DNA from: Candidatus Zixiibacteriota bacterium | GTDB taxonomy: Bacteria; Zixibacteria; MSB-5A5; GN15; JAAZOE01 | Direction: 5' to 3' | Assembly (NCBI GenBank): GCA_030588275.1 | Contig: JAUUYJ010000027.1 | Coordinates: 1 to 15,040 of the forward strand | DNA length: 15,040 nucleotides | Part shown: positions 1-6,920 of the stretch, one piece after another | Numbering within the stretch: position 1 is the first letter of the stretch | How the letters are laid out: every line of letters starts with the position of its first letter | Position numbers and translations under genes: made by a program | Notes under the pieces: model-generated | The model's database searches: none | Seen by the model: the letters and a program-made list of their open reading frames with translations, nothing else | Told to the model about the DNA's origin: nothing

Positions 1-153
1 AGACTGACAACAGATTTTAATTTCACGCCCATAGAGTTATCAATTGATGCTATCGAGACTTTAAGAGAAAACACTAAACATGCCTATGAAATGCTTGGAT
101 TTCTTATAAGCTATTTTATTGCCAGCAACGATTATAGAAAAAGACAATTTACC

Positions 154-780
154 ATGAAACTGGTCCTCGCGACAAATAACAAAGACAAAATCCGGGAGAT
201 GAAAAACCTGCTCGGTAACCTCGGAATCGAGATTCTAACCTCCGCCGATTTTGATAACTTCCCCGATATCGAAGAGACTGGCGATACGCTCAAGGCCAAC
301 GCGATCCTGAAGGCAGAGGGGATTTTCAAAGCGACCGGCCTACCCTCGTTAGCGGACGATACCGGTCTGGAAGTCGATTATCTCAATGGCCGCCCCGGAG
401 TTTTCTCCGCCCGCTATGCCGGTGAAGATTGCACATACGACGACAACAACAGCAAGATGTTGGCAGAGCTGGCTAACGTCCCGCGAGACCAACGAACCGC
501 CCGATTCAGAACCGTCATCGCTCTCTGCACCGGTGAGAGTGAGGGTGATGGTGAGACTGTAACAGTCGAAGGGCAGGTTGACGGGTTTATCTCAGAGGAA
601 AAGAGTAAACAGTCCGGCGGTTTTGGTTATGATCCGATTTTTTTCTATCCCCCGGCTGGCAAAACTTTCGCCCAAATGAGCCTGGATGAGAAGAACGAAA
701 TTTCTCATCGTGGATTAGCGTTGAAAAAGGCGAGAATTTTACTTCAGAATATAATCACCAGCGGTAACAACCGTTCTTGA
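154..780 (+). CDS. rdgB: RdgB/HAM1-family XTP/dITP pyrophosphatase
   Basis: Non-canonical purine NTP pyrophosphatase: hydrolyses (d)ITP and XTP to the monophosphate plus PPi in the cytoplasm, keeping deaminated purines out of DNA and RNA. The 208-residue product has the whole family signature: TNNKDKIREM at residues 7-16 (substrate-binding N terminus with the conserved Lys), E41 in the DIEETG stretch, ADDTGLEV at 67-74 with the catalytic/metal Asp, GRPGVFSARYAG at 79-90, GFGYDPIF at 156-163 and SHR at 184-186. Length is normal for the family (about 195-210). I chose the ATG at 154 because homology begins exactly there; the frame is however open back to base 1 and an ATG at 91 would add 21 unrelated residues. 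No strong Shine-Dalgarno precedes 154. The stop overlaps the -35 box of the downstream tRNA promoter. Identification is secure; the start is less so. Confidence 0.95.
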   Translation: MKLVLATNNKDKIREMKNLLGNLGIEILTSADFDNFPDIEETGDTLKANAILKAEGIFKATGLPSLADDTGLEVDYLNGRPGVFSARYAGEDCTYDDNNSKMLAELANVPRDQRTARFRTVIALCTGESEGDGETVTVEGQVDGFISEEKSKQSGGFGYDPIFFYPPAGKTFAQMSLDEKNEISHRGLALKKARILLQNIITSGNNRS

Positions 781-803
781 CAATTCCAGTTTGAGACTAT
801 AGA
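777..803 (+). promoter_or_regulatory. Putative promoter of tRNA-Pro
   Basis: A consensus -35 TTGACA (777-782) is followed, after a 15-base spacer, by TATAGA (798-803). Transcription would begin near 810, just before the mature tRNA at 817. The -35 overlaps the rdgB stop codon. The spacer is shorter than the ideal 17, so the assignment is moderate. Confidence 0.5.
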
Positions 804-816
804 TTCAAGTCCGATT

Positions 817-891
817 CGGGGTGTGGCGCAGTCTGGTTAGCGTGCTTGCTTTGGGAGCAAGATGTCGGAGGTTCGAATCCTCTCACCCCGA
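817..891 (+). tRNA. tRNA-Pro (anticodon UGG)
   Basis: A complete cloverleaf can be drawn. Acceptor stem CGGGGTG (817-823) pairs with CACCCCG (884-890), with discriminator A891. The anticodon stem CTTGC (845-849)/GCAAG (857-861) encloses loop TTTGGGA, giving anticodon TGG (852-854), which reads proline CCA/CCN codons. The T arm is GGAGG (867-871), loop TTCGAAT, then CCTCT (879-883) with one G-U pair. CCA is not encoded (ATA follows), so it must be added after transcription. The gene stands 36 bases after rdgB with its own likely promoter. The segment 875-886 of its T arm and acceptor recurs in the intergenic repeats at 987 and 4078. Confidence 0.96.
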
Positions 892-948
892 TAAGATAAT
901 CTGCGAAGCGAAGCCCCATCGGGGCGAAGCGAGATTAGAGTATCTTAT
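891..948 (+). repeat. Nested inverted repeat just after tRNA-Pro
   Basis: Outer arms ATAAGATA (891-898) and TATCTTAT (941-948) are perfectly complementary. An overlapping alternative is TAATCT (897-902) with AGATTA (932-937). The tip is GCCCC (913-917), loop ATC, GGGGC (921-925). The octamer GCGAAGCG stands as a direct repeat on both sides of the tip. No U-run follows, so this is not a classical intrinsic terminator. It may mark the 3' end of the tRNA precursor or be a REP-like element. Confidence 0.5.
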
Positions 949-1256
949 CCCCAAGCTTTTGCGAGGGGGTTGATAATGTCGTCAGCTCCCCCCCGCGTTA
1001 TAATGGGGGATGCAAGAATCCTCTCACACCTATTTATAAAACCGCCCCTATCTCATAGCACTAACAACGGCTCTCCGAGAGCACAGGATAGTTTTGACCA
1101 TTAGATTTGTTTTGTCGGATGGTATCTGATGTCAATCAGTAGTGAAGTGACATTGAGAATGGCACAGGACATACACCCTGTTGTAACCAAATTGCGATCG
1201 CTTATCGACAAACAAAACAGAGTTCTTCATATACAATGTTAGAGATTATCTTAGAT
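892..1256. other. Intergenic region between tRNA-Pro and kinase
   Basis: No convincing coding sequence on either strand. It holds the nested inverted repeat next to the tRNA, the family A repeat copy at 987-1027, and a small hairpin GCTCT-CCG-AGAGC at 1070-1082 without a U-run. Because tRNA-Pro and the kinase converge here, both transcripts must end in this tract, but I see no clear intrinsic terminator. Confidence 0.6.
987..1027 (+). repeat. Family A intergenic hairpin repeat, copy 1
   Basis: A T, seven C (988-994), loop GCGTTATAAT, five G (1005-1009), then ATGCAAGAATCCTCTCAC. It matches the copy at 4078-4118 at 38 of 41 bases, and all three differences lie in the loop while the C5/G5 stem and the 3' tail are identical. 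The tail GAATCCTCTCAC is identical to 875-886 of tRNA-Pro. Both copies lie in the same orientation on either side of the kinase gene. Confidence 0.85.
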
Positions 1257-3905
1257 TCACCTGACATATTCATTATCTGCCAATTCGATAAGGCCTATCT
1301 CTGTCTTCACTCTCATTCTGTCAAAAACGATACTCTTGCCATCCTGTGATATGTCGAACGTTCTCATAGTAGGTCCCTTGTCCAATTTGGTAAGCTGGCG
1401 AGCTTCTAAGGTGGATAGATCAAGCAGCCAGAAGTCCATACCGGAGAACCAACCATGCATATAAACCAAACCACTACCATCCGGAAGAAAACGAAACCGT
1501 TCACCTCGAGCATATACTTTTGTCTCCGGCAATTCTACTTCTGTGCCGTCAGGTCGTATAGCCAGAAGAGTAGAAAATCCGCTGACCTGCGTCCCGGCAT
1601 AGACTATGAGATCACCCTTTGGAGACCAAACTGGATCAAGCCCAAGTCCCTCAACAATTAAATTGTGATGGCCATCATCAATGGAAATTTTGAATAATCC
1701 CCCGCCATGGGCATCGTATCCACTTGAAACAATCCATTTTCCGTCAGGAGAGAAAGAACACGATCCGCGTACGTCCACTGAATCTGACAACAAACGAAGG
1801 TTACTGCCATCGGAGTTTATTAAGTGAAGATGTAGTTTTCCATCACGCATCAGCGCTATCGCTATTGACTTCCCGTCGGGAGAGATTGCCGGAACTTCAG
1901 TCAGAGCTGCTTTGGCTCCATCCCATATCTCCTTGACTTGTCCGTTTTCATACTTCCAGAGACCGTCACCCGCGACCGTCGAAGACAAGAAGTAGATCGA
2001 TTTGCCACTAAATCGGGGAGCTTGGGCCCATTGCACAGATAAAGCAATCTGGATAACATTTGATTCAGTAGCGACAGCATCAAGAATCGGAACACTCCAA
2101 ATATCCAGCAAGTTAGCCTCCGACTTAATTCTTGACGCTACCAGACGACGACCGTTTTGACTGGCCGACAGAGAGTTGTATTTCTCAAACCCGATACTGA
2201 CTTTTCTAGTGACTTTTGTCTCCGTGTCTACAGCCCAAATCCATGGTCCTTCACCATCCTCATCCCTCGCTATGAACAGGACAACTCGTTCACTGATGGG
2301 GGTCGGATAGACCACGTCTACCTGGTCTTCCGTCAGCTGTTCAAGGTTACTGCCATCTGGCCTCACTCGCCACAGGTCAGTATCAAAAACATGCTCACTC
2401 CCACGGTTCATATAAATCCACTTCCCTTCGGGAGACCACCTCTGATAATGTTGGTGCATGTTCGCTTCTAAACTATCTGAATCAATAATCACTCGGCTGT
2501 TTGTTCCATCGGCATCAGCTACGAAAACCGGATCATCCTCACTGTCGGTGAAGTATACCACACGACTGCCATCCGGCGACCAAAAGGCCATGATTATGCT
2601 GTCTCTAAGTATTTTCCTTGCAGGACCATCAAACAAGGGCATCGCTTGAATCGGTTGTCTCCGTGACGTAGAAAAACTGATTATTTCTGAACTGTTGGCA
2701 GAGAAGCCGACATCCTGAAGCCCGCGACGCATATCTCCAAATTGACCTCGTGTCCGATTGTAAACATTTCCTGTTTCCACTTGAGAAACCCATATATCAA
2801 ATTCGCCATCGTGGTCGGATACAAAAGCGACTAACTTTCCATCTGGAGAAATCGTTGCGTCTTTATAGCCTTCAATATCTGTCAGTTTTCGAAATGTCGC
2901 GTCGGCCAGCGGGTTTTCAAATGTCTGCTCAATTTGGGGATTCGATATCGGATTAAATAACAAATAGAGAATAACCAAACTCAAGACGGCAATAACAGGA
3001 ATCAATAACGCGGAAGGTTTTTTCTGCGTATTCGCACCGATCTTGTTTTTGCGCACGTTCTTCAAGTCAACGGCAAGGTCATCAACATGCTGATAGCGAT
3101 TGGACGGATCTTTCTCCAAACACTTGCATATGATTCGTTCTAAATCCAGAGGGACACCAGTGCGCAATTCGCTGATCAGTTCGGCATCTTCAGTTAGTAT
3201 CTGATGTGTTATTGCCTGGTCGCGTTCGCCTGTGAACGGAAGCCTTCCAGTTGCCATTTCGTAAAGGATAACGCCTAACGCCCAGATGTCGGAACGATAG
3301 TCAACTACGCCAGCCCGAACTTGCTCTGGTGACATATATGCAACAGTACCCATCACGACACCGGTCTTGGTGAGGCGGGAATTATCCATCAGTCTGGCTA
3401 GGCCAAAATCGGTTATTTTGACTTGTCCTTTGCCATTGATCATTATGTTGGCAGTTTTGATATCACGGTGAATAATCTTTTTATCGTGCGCCTCTTCAAG
3501 CCCCTTTGCGATTTCAATTCCAATTCTGATCAGGACATCAATTTTCATTGGTCCAGATTTTGTCTTTTGTCGCAGACTCTCACCCTCGACAAACGCCATG
3601 GCTATGAAGGTGTGGTTGTTGGCTTCATCAATCTCATAAACAGGGCAGATATTGGGGTGGTCAAGTGCCGCGGCCGCACAAGCTTCGTTTTTGAACCGTG
3701 CATTTATATCCGGATCATCAGAGAATTGTGAAGGCAGGAATTTCAAGGCAACCTTTCGTCCAAGATTTGTATCCTTTGCCAGATAGACCTCACCCATGCC
3801 ACCAGCGCCGATTTTTTCGGCTATCCGATAGTGCGAAACCATTGTGCCTTTGGTCAGCACAATGTGGGTGCGGGTGTTGTCGTCGTGTGACTCATCTGTC
3901 GCCAT
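1257..3905 (-). CDS. Transmembrane Ser/Thr protein kinase with TolB/PD40 beta-propeller
   Basis: A Hanks-type (PknB-like) kinase of 882 residues. Catalytic domain about residues 26-285: glycine loop GAGGMGEVY (33-41), ATP lysine K55 in VALK, HRDIKTAN (146-153) with catalytic D148, DFG (166-168), SPEQ (192-195), and the DIWALGVILYEM helix. All key residues are intact, so it should be active and of the RD type. One membrane helix follows at about 299-317. The remainder (about 335-882), probably periplasmic, is a chain of TolB/PD40-type propeller repeats (SPDGKxxxF-like turns at about 353 and many later), likely sensing a ligand or binding protein or cell-wall partners. Length fits the large family seen in Acidobacteria and FCB bacteria. 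The ATG at 3905 follows an AGAGGG ribosome site. It is monocistronic, and its substrate is not evident from the neighbours. Confidence 0.93.
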   Translation of the reverse strand: MATDESHDDNTRTHIVLTKGTMVSHYRIAEKIGAGGMGEVYLAKDTNLGRKVALKFLPSQFSDDPDINARFKNEACAAAALDHPNICPVYEIDEANNHTFIAMAFVEGESLRQKTKSGPMKIDVLIRIGIEIAKGLEEAHDKKIIHRDIKTANIMINGKGQVKITDFGLARLMDNSRLTKTGVVMGTVAYMSPEQVRAGVVDYRSDIWALGVILYEMATGRLPFTGERDQAITHQILTEDAELISELRTGVPLDLERIICKCLEKDPSNRYQHVDDLAVDLKNVRKNKIGANTQKKPSALLIPVIAVLSLVILYLLFNPISNPQIEQTFENPLADATFRKLTDIEGYKDATISPDGKLVAFVSDHDGEFDIWVSQVETGNVYNRTRGQFGDMRRGLQDVGFSANSSEIISFSTSRRQPIQAMPLFDGPARKILRDSIIMAFWSPDGSRVVYFTDSEDDPVFVADADGTNSRVIIDSDSLEANMHQHYQRWSPEGKWIYMNRGSEHVFDTDLWRVRPDGSNLEQLTEDQVDVVYPTPISERVVLFIARDEDGEGPWIWAVDTETKVTRKVSIGFEKYNSLSASQNGRRLVASRIKSEANLLDIWSVPILDAVATESNVIQIALSVQWAQAPRFSGKSIYFLSSTVAGDGLWKYENGQVKEIWDGAKAALTEVPAISPDGKSIAIALMRDGKLHLHLINSDGSNLRLLSDSVDVRGSCSFSPDGKWIVSSGYDAHGGGLFKISIDDGHHNLIVEGLGLDPVWSPKGDLIVYAGTQVSGFSTLLAIRPDGTEVELPETKVYARGERFRFLPDGSGLVYMHGWFSGMDFWLLDLSTLEARQLTKLDKGPTMRTFDISQDGKSIVFDRMRVKTEIGLIELADNEYVR

Positions 3906-3935
3906 GAGTAAGAACCCTCTTCAGAATGCTTTCTT

Positions 3936-3956
3936 ATTGTCTAATAATGAGACAAT
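3936..3956. promoter_or_regulatory. Perfect dyad upstream of the kinase, possible operator
   Basis: ATTGTCT (3936-3942) and AGACAAT (3950-3956) are perfect inverted arms with a 7-base AT-rich centre. The dyad lies 30 bases upstream of the kinase start. It could be a repressor or activator site, or a hairpin in the mRNA leader. No regulator gene is adjacent, and no strong -35/-10 pair is visible around it. Confidence 0.4.
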
Positions 3957-4077
3957 TCCTCTTCTTTGCAACCAAAACTATGTCGGTTGAGACCAGGACT
4001 CAATGGTGGTCATGAACAAAACATGAATTCAGCATAGCTGCTCGTATCCTATTGCAAGACATCAGAGAACAGAAGGT

Positions 4078-4118
4078 TCCCCCCCGCGCTACACTGGGGG
4101 ATGCAAGAATCCTCTCAC
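4078..4118 (+). repeat. Family A intergenic hairpin repeat, copy 2
   Basis: T, seven C (4079-4085), loop GCGCTACACT, five G (4096-4100), then ATGCAAGAATCCTCTCAC. Same orientation and 38/41 identity with the copy at 987-1027; only the loop varies. Weak similarity continues past the repeat (CTATT then AT-rich). The last 12 bases equal part of tRNA-Pro. Confidence 0.85.
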
Positions 4119-4152
4119 CTATTATATTTTAATTGTTGGAATTTGGCTCTAT

Positions 4153-4195
4153 CTATGCCCGAAGAACGCGATAGCCAGAGAGCGGCGATGCCGCC
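4153..4195 (+). repeat. Family B intergenic hairpin repeat, copy 1
   Basis: A 43-base unit running from CTATG to CCGCC, 34/43 identical to 4625-4667. Its 3' part is the hairpin GCGGC (4182-4186), loop GAT, GCCGC (4190-4194). Copy 2 changes the loop-closing C-G pair to T-A, so pairing is kept. Confidence 0.75.
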
Positions 4196-4281
4196 TCGCC
4201 TCTATCGAACTTATTGAACATTGCTTTGTATTGCATAATTCATGCAGTGGCCTGGAAAATAATCAACTTGCGCTGCAGTGT

Positions 4282-4500
4282 TTAACAGAGTTTTTCCACG
4301 ACTGATGCGCCGTATTCAACAGCCCATTCGACAGCCCCGTTAACCAAACCCCAAAAGTTATCGCCCAACTCTGGCTGGCCCCTAAAAATAAGAACTATTA
4401 CACCAACGACCAGACCCAGTATTATGACTCGGAGAAGTATTTTCCACAGCAGAACAAGGGCTATGACGACTAATGCGGCTAATATCAAGTCGGATACCAT
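4282..4500 (-). CDS. Small membrane protein of unknown function
   Basis: A 72-residue protein I do not recognise. Residues about 5-38 form a long, very hydrophobic stretch (LILAALVVIALVLLW, then ILGLVVGVIVLIF) interrupted by K20 and R24, so either one long or two short membrane helices. The C-terminal third is amphipathic and acidic (NFWGLVNGAVEWAVEYGASVVEKLC) in pattern, with Trp and Tyr that could sit at the membrane face. The ATG at 4500 is preferred over the upstream in-frame start at 4560 because AGGAG lies 8 bases before it and the upstream 20 residues look unstructured. It stands alone, between family B repeats. No function can be assigned; a small inner-membrane accessory protein is the most that can be said. 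Confidence 0.7.
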   Translation of the reverse strand: MVSDLILAALVVIALVLLWKILLRVIILGLVVGVIVLIFRGQPELGDNFWGLVNGAVEWAVEYGASVVEKLC

Positions 4501-4624
4501 ACCATTTTCTCCTATGCGCTTAACACACATTACAGCGAATGGTGTGCCTAATCGCACCAAGAATGAGGTGGTGGCGAGCGAGCCGGTTTGTCGTCAACCC
4601 CCCTTTGTTATGACTAAATCAAAA

Positions 4625-4667
4625 CTATGGACGAAGTACGCGACAGCCAAGAAGCGGTGATACCGCC
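4625..4667 (+). repeat. Family B intergenic hairpin repeat, copy 2
   Basis: Same 43-base unit as at 4153 (34/43). The hairpin is GCGGT (4654-4658), loop GAT, ACCGC (4662-4666). The two stem differences from copy 1 (C to T on the left, G to A on the right) compensate each other. Confidence 0.75.
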
Positions 4668-4669
4668 CT

Positions 4670-4696
4670 ACAGCTAATAAAGCGGCAATGCCGTCC
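4670..4696 (+). repeat. Family B repeat, copy 3 (partial)
   Basis: The 3' part of the unit appears again only a few bases after copy 2: ACAGCTAATAAAGCGG, then a hairpin GCGGC (4682-4686), loop AAT, GCCGT (4690-4694) with a G-T closing pair at the base. The 5' half of the unit is missing. It ends 17 bases before the -35 box of the next gene. Confidence 0.6.
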
Positions 4697-4712
4697 TGAT
4701 TCTGGCATACCC

Positions 4713-4741
4713 TTGACTTCTCAATACACGTTCTGTAATAT
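4713..4741 (+). promoter_or_regulatory. Sigma-70-type promoter of the transglutaminase-like gene
   Basis: TTGACT (4713-4718), an exact 17-base spacer, then TAATAT (4736-4741). The downstream ATG at 4774 has GGAG at 4762-4765. Five of six -35 bases and four of six -10 bases match consensus. Confidence 0.75.
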
Positions 4742-4773
4742 AAGAGAAATATGCCACTAATGGAGTACTCGTT

Positions 4774-6351
4774 ATGCTGAACAAAAATATCGTCCGAAAA
4801 TTCGCATACCTGATAGCATTTCTCTCTTTGACAATGCTCTGGTCGTGTACTGATAGCAAATATTCATCCGACGTCACCTCGGTTCTCGACAAGGCCGGAG
4901 AAAACCGCTCTCAGCTTGAAAACGTCATTGCTCACTATGAAGCACAGAAAGATTCGCTCAAACTTGAGGCCGCTTTGTACCTCATAGCCAACATGGAAGG
5001 CCACAGCTATGTGACCTATTATCTTCACGACAGCTCAGACGCCGAGATCGAATTCGATATTACAGCTTACGCCAACTATAAAGAGTTGACCGCCGCCGCC
5101 GATTCCATAGAAGCCACCCGAGGTGTCATCGATTATGACAAGAAAGACGCAGTCGAAGATGCTCAGATTATAACAGCCGACTATCTCATAAAACAAACTG
5201 ACCTCGCATTCCGCGCCTGGCAGGAAAAACCGTGGGCACAGCACCTTACTTTCGAACAGTTCAAAGAGTATGTCCTCCCCTACCGGGGAAGCAACGAACC
5301 GCTGGAGCCGTGGCGCGAGCAGTTTTTCAGCAAATACGAGGGTATTGCGGACAGTCTGACTGACCCCTCCGATCCGGTACAGGCTGCGATTTTGATCAAT
5401 AACGATGTGCGATCATGGTTTGGTTTTGATCCACGCTGGTATTATCACCCAACCGATCAAGGCTTGTCGGAAATGCTCCAGACCGGCCTCGGCCGCTGTG
5501 AAGATATGACCAATATCACAATTTACGCCATGCGAGCTAATGGTATCGCGATAACCTCAGACTATACACCATACTGGGCCAACACCGGCAATAATCACGC
5601 CTGGAATGCGATCCTCCTTCGCGATGGGAGCGTTGTCCCGTTCATGGGGGCTGAAGCAAACCCCGGCGAATATAACCTGAGCCATGGTGCCGCTAAGATA
5701 TATCGCAAGACTTTTGGACAACAAAAAGAGAACCTAATATTTCAGGAAAGAAAACAGGAAACTATCCCGCGCTGGCTGAAACGCGGTAACTACCGCGATG
5801 TGACGGCAGATTACATGAAAGTGGTGAATCCTGTTATCATTTTTTCCGATCCGATCCCGGACTCGATTGATATCGCTTACCTCTCTGTATTCAACTCAGG
5901 TGAATGGAAACCTATTGACTGGGCGAGAATATCCGACAACAGGGCAACGTTTGAAGATATGGGAACAGATTTAGCCTACCTGCCGACATTGTATAAGAAC
6001 GAAGAGAATATTCCATTTGGTGTACCATTTCTATTGGGAGATGATGGGTCGATGCTGAAATTCACCGCTGACAGTTCATCATTGATTACAGCAGGATTGA
6101 CTTCCACAACCAAGCGAAATCAGAAGGGCTCACAAGAGGGAATTGAAAAGTCGTTCCTGAAAAAGAGCACAGTGTACGAGCTTTTCTATTACGATTTCGG
6201 CTGGCAATCGGTCGGCAAAGCCACAGCAACCGACAAACCACTTGAGTTTGAGAATGTCCCGTCCGGCGCGCTGTACTGGCTGGTTGCAGACGGCTCAAAC
6301 CGAGAAGAACGTATTTTCAGCCTTGAAAACGGCAAACAGGTTTGGTGGTAG
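4774..6351 (+). CDS. Transglutaminase-like domain lipoprotein
   Basis: A 525-residue exported lipoprotein: positively charged start, hydrophobic core (AYLIAFLSLTMLW) and lipobox ending at C25. Residues about 40-215 are mostly helical. A transglutaminase-like core follows: GRCEDMTN with catalytic C242, then NNHAWN with H275, and an acidic third member probably just after, in the segment around D284-E294. Such domains act as cysteine proteases or peptide/amide hydrolases more often than as cross-linkers. The C-terminal half (about 345-525) is beta-rich, with the VFNSGEWKPIDWARI and FEDMGTDLAYLP patterns known from Bacteroidetes proteins of this kind. GGAG lies 8 bases before the ATG, and a good promoter lies upstream. 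It is monocistronic and converges with the 6401-6859 gene after 49 bases. The substrate is unknown. Confidence 0.85.
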   Translation: MLNKNIVRKFAYLIAFLSLTMLWSCTDSKYSSDVTSVLDKAGENRSQLENVIAHYEAQKDSLKLEAALYLIANMEGHSYVTYYLHDSSDAEIEFDITAYANYKELTAAADSIEATRGVIDYDKKDAVEDAQIITADYLIKQTDLAFRAWQEKPWAQHLTFEQFKEYVLPYRGSNEPLEPWREQFFSKYEGIADSLTDPSDPVQAAILINNDVRSWFGFDPRWYYHPTDQGLSEMLQTGLGRCEDMTNITIYAMRANGIAITSDYTPYWANTGNNHAWNAILLRDGSVVPFMGAEANPGEYNLSHGAAKIYRKTFGQQKENLIFQERKQETIPRWLKRGNYRDVTADYMKVVNPVIIFSDPIPDSIDIAYLSVFNSGEWKPIDWARISDNRATFEDMGTDLAYLPTLYKNEENIPFGVPFLLGDDGSMLKFTADSSSLITAGLTSTTKRNQKGSQEGIEKSFLKKSTVYELFYYDFGWQSVGKATATDKPLEFENVPSGALYWLVADGSNREERIFSLENGKQVWW

Positions 6352-6400
6352 GATCGGCAGGATTTCGCCCCATTTCCGGAGATAAACGTTAACCGAACGA

Positions 6401-6859
6401 CTACGGAATTCTCCTAAACCGACTATTTAGATCTAAAGCCCTGAGATTATTGGGGTCAATTTTCAGCGCCTGATTAGTGGTTCTAATCACTCGACTGGTA
6501 TCCCCCAATGCCGCCTGAGCCTCAGCCATCCTGACAAACGAAGATGCCCGTGCGGGAGCACGATCCTCAATATCCCGAATCGCCTGTTCCAATTCACGAC
6601 GCGCCGTTGGATTAGTCGGGTTGTTTTTTACTTCATCGGCTTTTTTATCCAGCTCAACCAATAGATCGCCGTATGATATCTTTTCGATGCCGGGCCAACC
6701 GATCATCAGCACCGGAATGACAAAAAAGTACAACAACCCCTTTACTGGGCGTTTCTGGAAGATATAAATAATCATTGCCACCAGCAGAAAGAGGAACATG
6801 ATGCTCCCCAAAACCAATAGGACACGTTCGTAATATAGCAACCCCTCGAAACTATCCAT
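6401..6859 (-). CDS. Two-TM protein with TPR-like C-terminal region
   Basis: A 152-residue membrane protein. Helix 1 is at about 11-34 (VLLVLGSIMFLFLLVAMIIYIF pattern), and helix 2 at about 41-57 (GLLYFFVIPVLMIGWPG). A soluble tail follows: charged helices at 64-100, then one tetratricopeptide-like helix pair at about 104-137 (RMAEAQAALGDTSRVIRTTNQ and ALKIDPNNLRAL), typical of protein-protein contacts. The ATG at 6859 is chosen because GGGAG sits 6 bases before it; an upstream in-frame start at 6895 lacks such a site. It begins 61 bases after the AAA+ gene and is probably the last gene of that operon. The family is not recognised; it may be the membrane anchor or partner of the AAA+ ATPase. 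Confidence 0.75.
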   Translation of the reverse strand: MDSFEGLLYYERVLLVLGSIMFLFLLVAMIIYIFQKRPVKGLLYFFVIPVLMIGWPGIEKISYGDLLVELDKKADEVKNNPTNPTARRELEQAIRDIEDRAPARASSFVRMAEAQAALGDTSRVIRTTNQALKIDPNNLRALDLNSRFRRIP

Positions 6860-6920
6860 GATACTCTCCCAACTTATAATAAAATAATTTATCAATTACC
6901 ATACTTCAATGCACCGGTCG

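Larger units (their letters stand above)
3906..4281. other. Intergenic region upstream of the kinase
   Basis: No gene seen. It contains the dyad at 3936-3956, the second family A hairpin repeat at 4078-4118, and the first family B repeat at 4153-4195. The kinase promoter should lie here on the minus strand; TTGCAA at 3965-3970 is a possible -35, but no good -10 matches it. Confidence 0.55.

Noticed and set aside
1194..1201. GCGATCGC palindrome
   Set aside because: A single copy; the abundant cyanobacterial HIP1 octamer has this sequence but nothing else here is cyanobacterial.
817..4118. Integrative element inserted at tRNA-Pro
   Set aside because: No integrase, excisionase or phage gene lies between tRNA-Pro and the second repeat; only a 12-base match is shared, too little to call an attachment site.
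4424..4660. Plus-strand 78-codon frame opposite the small membrane protein
   Set aside because: It is antisense to a gene with a good ribosome site and a clear membrane segment, and has no motif of its own.
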